From Chthonomonas calidirosea (GTDB lineage: Bacteria; Armatimonadota; Fimbriimonadia; Fimbriimonadales; Fimbriimonadaceae): a DNA stretch of 64,000 nt. The notes under the pieces were generated by a model. That model was not told where the DNA came from and searched no databases. It saw only the letters and a program-made list of their open reading frames with translations. Positions within the stretch are counted from its first letter, which is position 1. Each line of letters starts with the position of its first letter. Where the stretch lies: the NCBI GenBank assembly GCA_945882415.1, contig CAMCWC010000006.1, forward strand, positions 62,001 to 126,000, in the 5' to 3' direction. The position numbers were made by a program, and so were the translations under genes. Below, one piece after another: positions 9,031 through 16,886 of this stretch.

Positions 9031-10140
9031 TTAGCCGTTCCTTCGCCACATTATCACGCCAGTTGCGATTGATCCGATTAAAAGCGGAGCAAAACTCGCA
9101 ACCCAAGCTGGTACGGCTCCACCTTGAGCCCAAACCGCCATAAAGTTTGCCAGCATCACGTACAGAAAGATGATAGCCACCGCAAGGGCAAACCCTGCGG
9201 CCGTTCCTGTGCGGTGACTGCGTATTCCTAGGACGCCACCAAGGGCACCAAAGATTATCGCGGCAAGCGGAACACTGAGCTTGTTCCAGTATCCGTACTC
9301 ATAATTCGCAATTTGTGCTGGTAAGCGCGATCCATCGCGACGGTGTTTCTCGATGCGGGCACCCAGTTCGGCCATCGTCAGGGCATCGAAGTCGTCGTCT
9401 CGTTCTTTGATGAGGTCGGTAAACGACGTCTCCAACTTGCTGATCTGTTCCGGCCAGATCCGCCCTTCTAAGCGAGAAACCGTTGCGCCGTCGGGGGAGA
9501 GCAGGGTTGCGCCTCCGGTGACTTCCCAGTTCTGGGTGCCGGTATAGCGAAGCTCTTTCGTGAGCAGGATAAACGACTCTTCGCCCTTGTCGTCGTAGCT
9601 GATCAGCGTGACTCCTTGGAGGGTGCGATCCGCTGGGTTCACGTTCTTTGCGACGATCCCAAGGCGCAGCTTTCCTTTCTGAATTTCAGTCCGGGAAATC
9701 GGGAGGGCGGCGCTGACGTTCTTTTCCTTTGAGATGCGGTTCGCGATCTCCAGTGAGCCTTTCGTTGCGTTAGGAACTACCGTCTCATTGAAGCCAAAGG
9801 TCAGTAGAGCAACTCCAAAGCCGAACATCGCCATGGGCAAAATGAGCCGAGGGATGCTGCACCCTGCGGCCCGAAGTGCAACGACCTCGCTATCTGAACT
9901 CAGCCGGCCAAAGCTCAGCAGCGCGGCCAAAAGAATCGACATTGAGAATGTCTTCGCCAGCAATGCGGGCATGAGCAGGAAGAAAGCCTCCACGATGAGA
10001 GACATAGGCACGCCGTCCACCACGTAGCCGGTCAGGCGACCGAGGAAGGTGCCCGCCATGAGGAGGGTCGTGAACATCCCAACCCCGAACACCCATGGCC
10101 CGATGACCTCTTTGAAAATCAGCCGATCAACGAGTTTCAG
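9031..10140 (-). CDS. lptF: LptF/LptG-family lipopolysaccharide export permease, apparent CTG start
   Basis: The YjgP/YjgQ permease that, with LptB, extracts LPS from the inner membrane. It has six membrane segments in the family pattern (three before and three after a periplasmic beta-jellyroll of about 150 residues) and a conserved 'ALRAAGCSIPRLILP' coupling helix near 90. The first ATG/GTG/TTG in frame is GTG at 10092, but that would remove the cytoplasmic N-terminus and part of helix 1. Reading further upstream gives 'KLVDRLIFKEVIGPW', the usual LptF/G beginning (compare M-K-I-L-D-R-Y). The frame closes with TGA at 10153-10155. The only good start is CTG at 10140, preceded by GAGGA with 5-base spacing, overlapping lptB by 14 bp. 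Only one permease is seen; a partner may lie elsewhere. Confidence 0.85.
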   Translation of the reverse strand: MKLVDRLIFKEVIGPWVFGVGMFTTLLMAGTFLGRLTGYVVDGVPMSLIVEAFFLLMPALLAKTFSMSILLAALLSFGRLSSDSEVVALRAAGCSIPRLILPMAMFGFGVALLTFGFNETVVPNATKGSLEIANRISKEKNVSAALPISRTEIQKGKLRLGIVAKNVNPADRTLQGVTLISYDDKGEESFILLTKELRYTGTQNWEVTGGATLLSPDGATVSRLEGRIWPEQISKLETSFTDLIKERDDDFDALTMAELGARIEKHRRDGSRLPAQIANYEYGYWNKLSVPLAAIIFGALGGVLGIRSHRTGTAAGFALAVAIIFLYVMLANFMAVWAQGGAVPAWVASFAPLLIGSIATGVIMWRRNG

Positions 10141-10903
10141 GCGGTTCCTCGCTCAGGGGGATTTCGGGCTTAGGTTCGTTTGAATCGGTCGAGAACTGTT
10201 GGCCGAGATAGTGTTTGCGTACCAGCGGATCGTTTGAGATCTCTTCCCGAGAGCCTTCTTTGATGATTTGCCCGTCGATGAGGATGTAGTTGCGATCCGT
10301 AATGCGGAGGGTGGCCGCAACGTTGTGGTCGGTGATCAGGATGCCAATGCCGCGATTCCGGAGCCGGAAGATGATCTCTTGAATCTCTTCGATCGTGACC
10401 GGGTCAATGCCGGTGAACGGCTCATCGAGCAAGATGAACTTCGGGTTCGTGGCTAGGGCTCTGGCGATCTCGACGCGTCGCCGTTCGCCACCCGAGAGCA
10501 CGTTGCCCGTGCTGTGGAGAATTCGGGTGATATGCAATTCTTCGGCGAGCTCGGCGATTCGAGATTTGATTTCCGCGCGGGAGCGACCGACGAGCTGCAA
10601 CACAAGCCGAAGGTTGTCCTCGACGGTGAGCTTTCGGAAAACGCTGGCTTCCTGCGGCAAGTATCCGACGCCCTCCCGAGCGCGCTTGTACATTGGCCAC
10701 TTGGTGACATCGAGGTCATCGAACAGCACCTGTCCGCCGTTAGGGCGAACCAAGCCGACCGTCATGTAGAACGTGGTCGTTTTCCCGGCGCCGTTCGGAC
10801 CAAGGAGCCCGACGATCTCACCTTGGGTGATGTTGAAGCTCACTCCGCGGACGACTTGGCGTCCTCGGTAGGTCTTCTTCAGCCCTTCTCCGCGAATTGT
10901 CAA
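10127..10903 (-). CDS. lptB: LPS export ABC transporter ATPase LptB
   Basis: A 258-residue ABC ATPase with Walker A GPNGAGKTT near 35-43, Q-loop 'YLPQEASVFRKLTVEDNL', signature LSGGERRR near 138, Walker B 'FILLDEPFTGIDP' and the H-loop histidine in ITDHN. The PQEASVFRKL segment and TDHNV are specific to LptB. It powers LPS transport from the inner membrane through LptF/G, LptC and LptA. A tail of about 20 residues after 'LGQQFS' extends past the E. coli length and overlaps the start of lptF. Starts with TTG overlapping the lptA stop (TTGA). Confidence 0.95.
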   Translation of the reverse strand: MTIRGEGLKKTYRGRQVVRGVSFNITQGEIVGLLGPNGAGKTTTFYMTVGLVRPNGGQVLFDDLDVTKWPMYKRAREGVGYLPQEASVFRKLTVEDNLRLVLQLVGRSRAEIKSRIAELAEELHITRILHSTGNVLSGGERRRVEIARALATNPKFILLDEPFTGIDPVTIEEIQEIIFRLRNRGIGILITDHNVAATLRITDRNYILIDGQIIKEGSREEISNDPLVRKHYLGQQFSTDSNEPKPEIPLSEEPPETR

Positions 10904-11745
10904 CGTGCCCCCAGTCGCCCAGAACCTTTTGTTGCCGGACGACGAAAGGTGCTTTTGACCGGCTCGCCGATGGCTTCAAGGGCTTCAAGCTCGCCTTTCT
11001 CGTTGAGAGACAGGACTAGCTTCGTAACACCGGTGATTTCGGCGGTGTCCGGGTCGCTGCTTCCGTCGATCTTTACGTTACCGGAGAGCACTGCCTGAGC
11101 CGGGCTCACGGTGTAATCGACGGTGAGCTTGTCTCCGGTGGCCACGTAGTTGCCGGCCCGTGCGGCCTCAGATTTAGCCTGGACGATTGTCACCTTGACC
11201 GATCCAGTGAGCTCAGCGCGCCGAACAGGGTTCTTCTTTTTTTCAGCGGCAGGGGAAATCGTCATAAATCCGCGCTGACCGACAGCGGTCAGGTTGCTAC
11301 TGCCTTGGGTCGATTTATCTCGGAGCGTCACGTCACCTTCAAACTCGGCCCGATCTTCGGTCTTTCCACTTCGGTAGGTGAGCTTGTTGCTGTTCGCTTG
11401 TGACGTTCGGTCCGGCCTTGTCAAATCCAATTGGACATTGCCGATGGCGACGGCTTCGGTGATCTCGAGCAGACCCGCGGCGTTTGGTTTGGCAGTTGCT
11501 ACCCGTTGGGCATCGGCCCTCAGCGAAGTTGAAGCTTGCAGCCGGAGGCCATCCGATTTCGATTCGAGTACTGCTTGCTTTCCGGCGGCGGGATAGACCA
11601 CGTATTGCTCAACGCCAGTCTTGCTGCGCTTGACTCCGCCGCTTGCACCGGTGAGCGTAATGTCTCCCTTGTTAAGTCGAACGGTGAAATCTGCGTATGC
11701 CAGCGTAAACAGCAGCAGGACGGCAGAAGAGATGGCACCTTTCAT
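10900..11745 (-). CDS. lptA: LptA/OstA-family periplasmic LPS transport protein
   Basis: A 281-residue protein with a short signal peptide ('AISSAVLLLFTLAYA') and repeated OstA-type beta strands, for example 'ITLTGASGG', 'LEITEAVAIGNVQLDLTRP', 'AEFEGDVTLRDKSTQG' and 'AVLSGNVKIDG'. The pattern 'L-x-G-x-V-x-(I/L)' recurs through the chain. LptA forms the beta-jellyroll bridge that carries LPS across the periplasm. The protein is longer than E. coli LptA (about 185), as in many non-proteobacteria. ATGA overlap with lptC and TTGA overlap with lptB. Sequence identity with proteobacterial LptA is low, so the call rests on strand pattern plus operon position. Confidence 0.8.
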   Translation of the reverse strand: MKGAISSAVLLLFTLAYADFTVRLNKGDITLTGASGGVKRSKTGVEQYVVYPAAGKQAVLESKSDGLRLQASTSLRADAQRVATAKPNAAGLLEITEAVAIGNVQLDLTRPDRTSQANSNKLTYRSGKTEDRAEFEGDVTLRDKSTQGSSNLTAVGQRGFMTISPAAEKKKNPVRRAELTGSVKVTIVQAKSEAARAGNYVATGDKLTVDYTVSPAQAVLSGNVKIDGSSDPDTAEITGVTKLVLSLNEKGELEALEAIGEPVKSTFRRPATKGSGRLGAR

Positions 11746-12296
11746 AACTTACGAAAAACCTCCGGTGAACCTACCTTTTCCAGCCCCGGAGTTGCCCAAA
11801 GCGGTCCATCCATCTGGAGTTCACCTTGAGGACTGGTCACGCGGATGTTTCCTGTTGCTTTGACGATTTTGTCGGACTCGCGGTACGTCACTCGGTCGCA
11901 AGTGAGGACCGCGTCGACCTTGGTCGAGGTCAATTTGACTTTCCCAACGAGTTCAACCGTTCGCTGTGCGGTGTCGACTTTTCCCTGGAGTGCCTCGTAC
12001 CGGATGGAGACGGCTTCGGCTTCCAAAATTTCGCCGCTCACGATTTCAAAACTTCCGGTTCCGGTTGACTCGCTATCCGGCCGAACCTGGGCCTGTTTCC
12101 ATCGGATGGTCCACAGCTTTTCGCGTGGCAGCTTGGACGAGAACGTATCGGCCGCACCTGACTCAAGGTTAACGATCGGCGGGATTTCTGCTTTTTCTGG
12201 CGGTTTCGATGTGGCCTTCGCCTCAGGCTTCTTTCCGCCGCAACCGCTTACGCACAGTAGGATCAGGGGGAGCAACGCAACGATTTTCAGATTCAC
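11742..12296 (-). CDS. LptC-like lipoprotein of LPS export
   Basis: A 184-residue lipoprotein: the signal 'LKIVALLPLILLCVSGC' ends in a lipobox with Cys 19, followed by a Lys/Pro-rich linker. An OstA-like beta domain follows, with strands 'FEIVSGEILEAEAVSIRYEA', 'TVELVGKVKLTSTKVDAVL' and 'KIVKATGNIRVTSPQGELQ'. LptC normally anchors the LptA bridge to LptBFG by a membrane helix; here the anchor would be lipid. It starts with GTG inside the rlmN stop (GTGA) and overlaps lptA by 4 bp. It could also be a second LptA-like protein, but the order C-A-B-F favours LptC. Confidence 0.72.
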   Translation of the reverse strand: MNLKIVALLPLILLCVSGCGGKKPEAKATSKPPEKAEIPPIVNLESGAADTFSSKLPREKLWTIRWKQAQVRPDSESTGTGSFEIVSGEILEAEAVSIRYEALQGKVDTAQRTVELVGKVKLTSTKVDAVLTCDRVTYRESDKIVKATGNIRVTSPQGELQMDGPLWATPGLEKVGSPEVFRKL

Positions 12297-13372
12297 GACG
12301 GAAGCACCGGAACAGGCCCGAGGGCGGCCCGCTTCGCAAAGCGGCCAGCATGTTGGCCGGCCAACTGGCCGCAGGCGGCTGCGATGTCGTGCCCACGCTC
12401 GGTGCGCTCGGTCACGTTGATGCCACGGCCCTCAAGAATGCCTCTGAACTTTCGAACCGCTTCTCGCGTCGGTCGGGCGAACCCCTGATCGGTATCCACC
12501 CAGTTGAACGGAATCAAGTTCACAACATTCGGAAAGCCCTTCATCAATCTTGCCAACGCCTCAGCTTGGTCCGGCGTGTCGGTGACGTCCTTGATCAATA
12601 GGTACTCGAACGTGACTTTCCTTCCGGTGGCCTGCTGATAGTCCCGCATGGTTTGAACGACTTCGGCGACGGGCCAGCGGTGATTAACCGGCATGAGGCG
12701 GTCGCGAACTGCGTCCAATGGGCTGTGCAGAGACAGGGCCAGGTGGATCGGAAGCTTCATCTCGGCCAGCTTCTTGATTTGCGGCACGAGACCGACGGTC
12801 GAAACCGTGAGGTGCCGCATCGAGAGTCCGACCTCGTCCTTGAACAGGTGGAGAGCCTTCACGACATTGTCGAGGTTAAGGAGCGGCTCGCCCATGCCCA
12901 TGAAGACGACGTGAGAGATTCGGCGTTCGGTCAGGCGTTGGAGCATGAGGTACTGGCCCACGATCTCTCCAGCGGTGAGATTGCGATCAAATCCGCCGAG
13001 CCCGGTTGCGCAGAAGGTGCAGCCCATCGGGCAGCCGACTTGGCTGGAAATGCAGCAGGAGACCCGGTCCGCGTACGGCAGAAGCACGCACTCGTAAACC
13101 TGGCCGTCACCGTTGTGGACAAGGAGCTTCTCGACGCCATCGGTGGACTTTCGATGGGTCGCGGTCGTCAGCGGTTGCGCGACAAATCGGGTGGCGAGTT
13201 CCTCTCGCAGGGCCTGGGGAAGATCGCCCATTTTCTCGAGTTGGTCCTCGGCTCGGCGGTACAAATGCCAGCAAAGTTGCTTGGATCGAAGTCCTGCATC
13301 GGACCTATTTTCCAAAACTTCCTTGAGTTCTAGACGCGTCTTACCGACAAGAGAATCGGGGACGGTTGCCAT
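12293..13372 (-). CDS. rlmN: 23S rRNA A2503 / tRNA A37 C2-methyltransferase RlmN
   Basis: A radical SAM enzyme of 359 residues with the CX3CX2C cluster motif in 'GCPMGCTFCATG' near 115-126. It has the RlmN N-terminal helix bundle, 'FMGMGEPLLN', the substrate-binding 'ALSLHSP', and the C-terminal methyl-carrier cysteine in 'AAACGQLAG'. It methylates C2 of adenosine 2503 in 23S rRNA and A37 of some tRNAs. It is first in the operon with the lpt genes, overlapping lptC by 4 bp, and has a TATTCT -10 box 6 bases before its ATG. About 20 residues follow the conserved end, close to normal length. Confidence 0.96.
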   Translation of the reverse strand: MATVPDSLVGKTRLELKEVLENRSDAGLRSKQLCWHLYRRAEDQLEKMGDLPQALREELATRFVAQPLTTATHRKSTDGVEKLLVHNGDGQVYECVLLPYADRVSCCISSQVGCPMGCTFCATGLGGFDRNLTAGEIVGQYLMLQRLTERRISHVVFMGMGEPLLNLDNVVKALHLFKDEVGLSMRHLTVSTVGLVPQIKKLAEMKLPIHLALSLHSPLDAVRDRLMPVNHRWPVAEVVQTMRDYQQATGRKVTFEYLLIKDVTDTPDQAEALARLMKGFPNVVNLIPFNWVDTDQGFARPTREAVRKFRGILEGRGINVTERTERGHDIAAACGQLAGQHAGRFAKRAALGPVPVLPS

Positions 13373-13378
13373 AACGAG

Positions 13379-13384
13379 AGAATA
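13379..13384 (-). promoter_or_regulatory. -10 box of the rlmN-lpt-yqgF operon
   Basis: TATTCT (minus strand) followed by 6 bases and the rlmN ATG. Since all seven genes down to yqgF overlap or nearly touch, this is the likely main promoter of the operon and would give a leaderless message. Confidence 0.6.
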
Positions 13385-13495
13385 CCGCCCGGTAGTACAT
13401 GCGGATTCGTGTTAAGTTTTCCGCTGTAAATCCTGAAGGCAGGTTCAATTTGACCGAACCTGTTAATTCCACCTGTTGTCGGCGCGTGCCGGAAC

Positions 13496-16400
13496 ATGCT
13501 AGACATTGTAACGATGCTTGCGTTAACTGCGGCTATGGTAGCGATGTCGGCAAACCCGGCAACGCTGCAAAACGCCTCCCCTCAAACTCCCATCGCCAAC
13601 GCTTTCATTCGTAACAACGGTCAATGGGATCCGGAGGCTCGGTTCTTGGCCCGCTCCGGAGGACTTGACTTCTGGGTGACTCGAACCGGCTTTACGTTGG
13701 ACTTCCACCGGATCGCTTACGGAGAAAACACGGCCTCTAAGCAGGGCCACGTCGTGCAAGTTGAAGTTGTTGGTTCCACGGGTACAACCGCGGCCAACGG
13801 CGTCATCGAACTGCCTGGCGTAATCAACTACCTCAATGGCTCCCAAGAAAATTGGGTGAGCAACGTTCCTCGGTTCGCCGAGGCACAGTCGGTCGGCCTT
13901 TTGCCGAACGTTGATGCTCGCTTCTATTTCGACAAGGGAATGCCTCGATACGACATGGTTGTTCGCCCTGGCGCGAACCCGAACTCGATCAAGCTCGCCT
14001 ACACCGGCGCCAAGAATCTTCGAGCTGAGAACAACGTTCTTCGCTACGAAACCACCTTTGGCACGGTTGAAGAGCAGGGCCTCTTCGTTTACCAAAAGGT
14101 CAACGGAACCATCAAGCCAGTCTCGGCAAAGCACGTAGTTAACGCAGATGGAACCGTTTCGTTCCAGCTGGGCGCCTACGACTCTTCGAAGGCACTGATC
14201 ATCGACCCAGTCATTTGGTCCACCTACCTCGGTGGCACCGCGAACGACCAGCCTAAGCGAAACATCGTTGACGGCACGGGCGCTCACTACGTTACGGGTA
14301 CGACTCTCGCAGCCGACTTCCCAACCACCGCCGGCGCATACGATCTCGCGATCAACGGCGCTTCGGATGCTTTCGTGACCAAGCTTGCGGCTGATGGCAG
14401 CTCGCTGGTTTACAGCACCTACGTTGGTGGAACAGGATCGGAAGAAGGAAACGGCCTTGCAGTTTCGAACTCCGGTACGGTCACCTTCGTTGGTCGAACG
14501 ACCTCCGGCGCAACCTTCCCACAGATTCCTCCTGCGGCAACTCCGTTGTCGGCTGGTGGCGGTGTGGACGACGCCTTCGTTGCAACGATCAACGCAGCTG
14601 GAACTGCACTCACGTTCGCTTCCAAGCTCGGTGGAAGCCTGCACGACCAAGCCAACAACGTTGTTCTGAACAACACCACGGCAACCGTCGTCGGTGAAAC
14701 GACTTCGACCAACTACCCGGCTCGAACGACCAACCCAGACATTCGACCGTTCCAGTTCTCGAACGGCGGCGGACAGGATGCCTTCATCACCGAAGTCAAC
14801 CTCGACACGCGACGAGTCAACTTCTCCACCTACGTGGGCGGCGCTGGCACGGAAACGGCAACCGACGTTCTCTTGCTTTCTGGCTTGCCAATCGCAATCG
14901 GAACGACCACCGGAACCTTTACGGCAGCTTCTTACGCTGCTAAGCCAGGATTCGACAAGACTGCCAACGGCGGCACCGACGCATGGCTCCTCGGAGTCGG
15001 CAGCGGTTACGCTTCCGTAAGCTTCTGGTCGCTCTACGGCGGAAGTAACAACGAGTCGGCTGGTGGCTTCTACCGAGCCTCCGACGGTGCATTGTTCATG
15101 GCTGGTACCACGAACTCGGGCGATCTTCCGATCGTTCTCGGATACCAATCCGCTCTCTTCGGATTCGGCGGCGGCTACATGGCCAAGTTCACCGGCGACA
15201 CGAGCACGCTCACCGCATCGACCTTCTACCGAGGATCGACCGGCGATGTTTCGATCGCTGACATCCAGGCAGACCCGCTCGGCGCACCAGTCGTCATCGG
15301 ACGATCGGCAGCTCGAGACCTTAAGCTCGGCGGAATGGATGCAGACCGAACGCGACGAGGCGGCAGCGATGTCTTCGTTTCGCGATTCAGCCCTGCTCTG
15401 AACGTCTTCTGGCACGGCACCTACCTCGGCGGTAACAACGACGATTGGGCTTCAAGCCTTGCAATGTTCGGCACGACCGCCGTTGCTTCTGGTTGGACCA
15501 ACTCCAGCATCCTGCCAAACACGGCTGGTAAGGCACAGCCTGCACTCGCAGGCGGAAACGACGGCTTCTTGGCCAGCGTTACCCTTCCGGTCTCGTTCAC
15601 GCAGTTCAATGCGTACGCTCCAATCTCGCCATACCGATGGCCATTCGACGTTCGAACCGATGCTGGCGTTTACGCTGACACCGTCGTAACGTTCACTTCG
15701 GACAACGCCAAGTTCCCACTTCCAGCATCGGTAACCATCCCACGCGGAAGCAACAAGTCGGCAACCCTTTCGGTAACTCCAACTCCAGCTGGTTCGATCC
15801 AGATGGACGAAGTTGCTAACCTGTCGGCAACCTCCGGCGCAACGGTTTTGACCCAGACGGTCAACATCCCAGCACCGGTTATCTCGACCATCGCCTTCGA
15901 CACCACCGAGCAGCCAGCAGGCCTCGATGTGATCGCAACGGTCACCCTAGCTTCGGCTAACCCAACCCTCTACATCCCAGTTGGTCTTTCGCTCGTCGAT
16001 GCGACCACCGGCGACCCAATCGACCCAGCGCAGGCATTCCTGCACCGGTCCAGCATCCTCACGATTCCAGCCACCGAAACGTCTGGCGTCGTCTACATCC
16101 GATCGCTCGCTCGAAACACTGACCTCTCGGTCAAGATCAAGGGGCCTCTCGGATTCATGAGCGACACCGTTCTTCTCAAGAAGACTGCGGTTAGCAGCGT
16201 GACCCTAAGCCGAGACACGGTGAAGGGCGGAACCTCAACTCTCGTCACCGGTACGGTTCGACTTTCGAACCGAGCACCACTTGGCGGAACCGTGGTCGAG
16301 CTTGACGCCGACACCGACGCGGCAAACGTTCCAGCGTCCGTAACGGTTCCTGCTGGTTCCACCTCCGCTACGTTCACGTTCAACACGGATGCAGTTGCGA

Positions 16401-16768
16401 CCGATACCCTTGCCACCATCGTTGGTGCTGCAAACGGAACGTCGGCTTCGGATACGGTCACGATTCAGGCACCAGTTCTTAACAACTTCGTGCTTGACTT
16501 CCCGACCCGAACCGTTGGTACTTCGCAGCGAGCCCGCGTCTACATTGACGGCAACGCTCCAGTCGGTGGCATGGACATCACGATCATGCTCGTGAATCCT
16601 TCCACGGGTGTAACCGTTCCTGCAACGGTCAACATTCCTGAAGGACTTCGAGTCTCTTCGAGCTTCCTGATGCCAATCGATGCCTCGATTGGAACTACCC
16701 CAGTCGTGGTCACCCTCCGAGCAACGCTCGGAACAGTGAGCATAGACAAGACCTTCACGGTTAACTAA
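13496..16768 (+). CDS. Large secreted SBBP-repeat protein with C-terminal Ig-like repeats
   Basis: A protein of 1090 residues. A hydrophobic leader ('IVTMLALTAAMVAMSA') precedes the domain typical of SBBP proteins ('FIRNNGQWDPEARFLARSGG' near 40). From about 235 to 700, SBBP beta-propeller repeats recur in the form 'STYLGGxxxDxxxxxxxDxxGxxYVTGxTxxxDFPTT', for example 'DPVIWSTYLGGTANDQ'. The last 380 residues are four or so bacterial Ig/cadherin-like modules ('ATVTLASANPTLYIPVGLSL', 'VTGTVRLSNRAPLGGTVVEL'). There is no sorting tail or membrane anchor. Likely an exported surface or matrix protein. Codon use is unusual next to its neighbours: Arg is largely CGA, and Ala and Pro favour GCA and CCA, which together with the strong terminator hints at high expression. 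A second ATG at 13514 is an alternative start. Confidence 0.82.
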   Translation: MLDIVTMLALTAAMVAMSANPATLQNASPQTPIANAFIRNNGQWDPEARFLARSGGLDFWVTRTGFTLDFHRIAYGENTASKQGHVVQVEVVGSTGTTAANGVIELPGVINYLNGSQENWVSNVPRFAEAQSVGLLPNVDARFYFDKGMPRYDMVVRPGANPNSIKLAYTGAKNLRAENNVLRYETTFGTVEEQGLFVYQKVNGTIKPVSAKHVVNADGTVSFQLGAYDSSKALIIDPVIWSTYLGGTANDQPKRNIVDGTGAHYVTGTTLAADFPTTAGAYDLAINGASDAFVTKLAADGSSLVYSTYVGGTGSEEGNGLAVSNSGTVTFVGRTTSGATFPQIPPAATPLSAGGGVDDAFVATINAAGTALTFASKLGGSLHDQANNVVLNNTTATVVGETTSTNYPARTTNPDIRPFQFSNGGGQDAFITEVNLDTRRVNFSTYVGGAGTETATDVLLLSGLPIAIGTTTGTFTAASYAAKPGFDKTANGGTDAWLLGVGSGYASVSFWSLYGGSNNESAGGFYRASDGALFMAGTTNSGDLPIVLGYQSALFGFGGGYMAKFTGDTSTLTASTFYRGSTGDVSIADIQADPLGAPVVIGRSAARDLKLGGMDADRTRRGGSDVFVSRFSPALNVFWHGTYLGGNNDDWASSLAMFGTTAVASGWTNSSILPNTAGKAQPALAGGNDGFLASVTLPVSFTQFNAYAPISPYRWPFDVRTDAGVYADTVVTFTSDNAKFPLPASVTIPRGSNKSATLSVTPTPAGSIQMDEVANLSATSGATVLTQTVNIPAPVISTIAFDTTEQPAGLDVIATVTLASANPTLYIPVGLSLVDATTGDPIDPAQAFLHRSSILTIPATETSGVVYIRSLARNTDLSVKIKGPLGFMSDTVLLKKTAVSSVTLSRDTVKGGTSTLVTGTVRLSNRAPLGGTVVELDADTDAANVPASVTVPAGSTSATFTFNTDAVATDTLATIVGAANGTSASDTVTIQAPVLNNFVLDFPTRTVGTSQRARVYIDGNAPVGGMDITIMLVNPSTGVTVPATVNIPEGLRVSSSFLMPIDASIGTTPVVVTLRATLGTVSIDKTFTVN

Positions 16769-16783
16769 GAAACCGTAAAGATT

Positions 16784-16816
16784 GGGCGGAGAGCAACGTT
16801 GCTCTCCGCCCTTTTT
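16784..16816 (+). terminator. Strong intrinsic terminator of the SBBP gene
   Basis: The 28-base segment 16784-16811 is a perfect inverted repeat (GGGCGGAGAGCAAC and its complement), followed at once by TTTTT. It begins 15 bases after the stop codon. Confidence 0.93.
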
Positions 16817-16886
16817 GCGTTTGGACCTAGCGATTTCCGGTCAGAGAACTCTGGGCTAGTTTTCTGCGTTTTACTTCTCAAAGGTT

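Noticed and set aside
10082-10092. GTG 10092 as the lptF start
   Set aside because: It would remove conserved N-terminal residues, and the nearest GAGG is about 14 bases away; CTG 10140 with GAGGA fits better.
13424-13431. CTGTAAAT half of the arabinoxylan operator upstream of the SBBP gene
   Set aside because: Only one half-site is present and the gene has no link to sugar use; expected by chance.
13523-15415. 630-codon open frame on the minus strand inside the SBBP gene
   Set aside because: It mirrors the codon bias of the plus-strand gene (few stop codons in the opposite frame), has no domain pattern or signal, and the plus-strand product has clear SBBP repeats.
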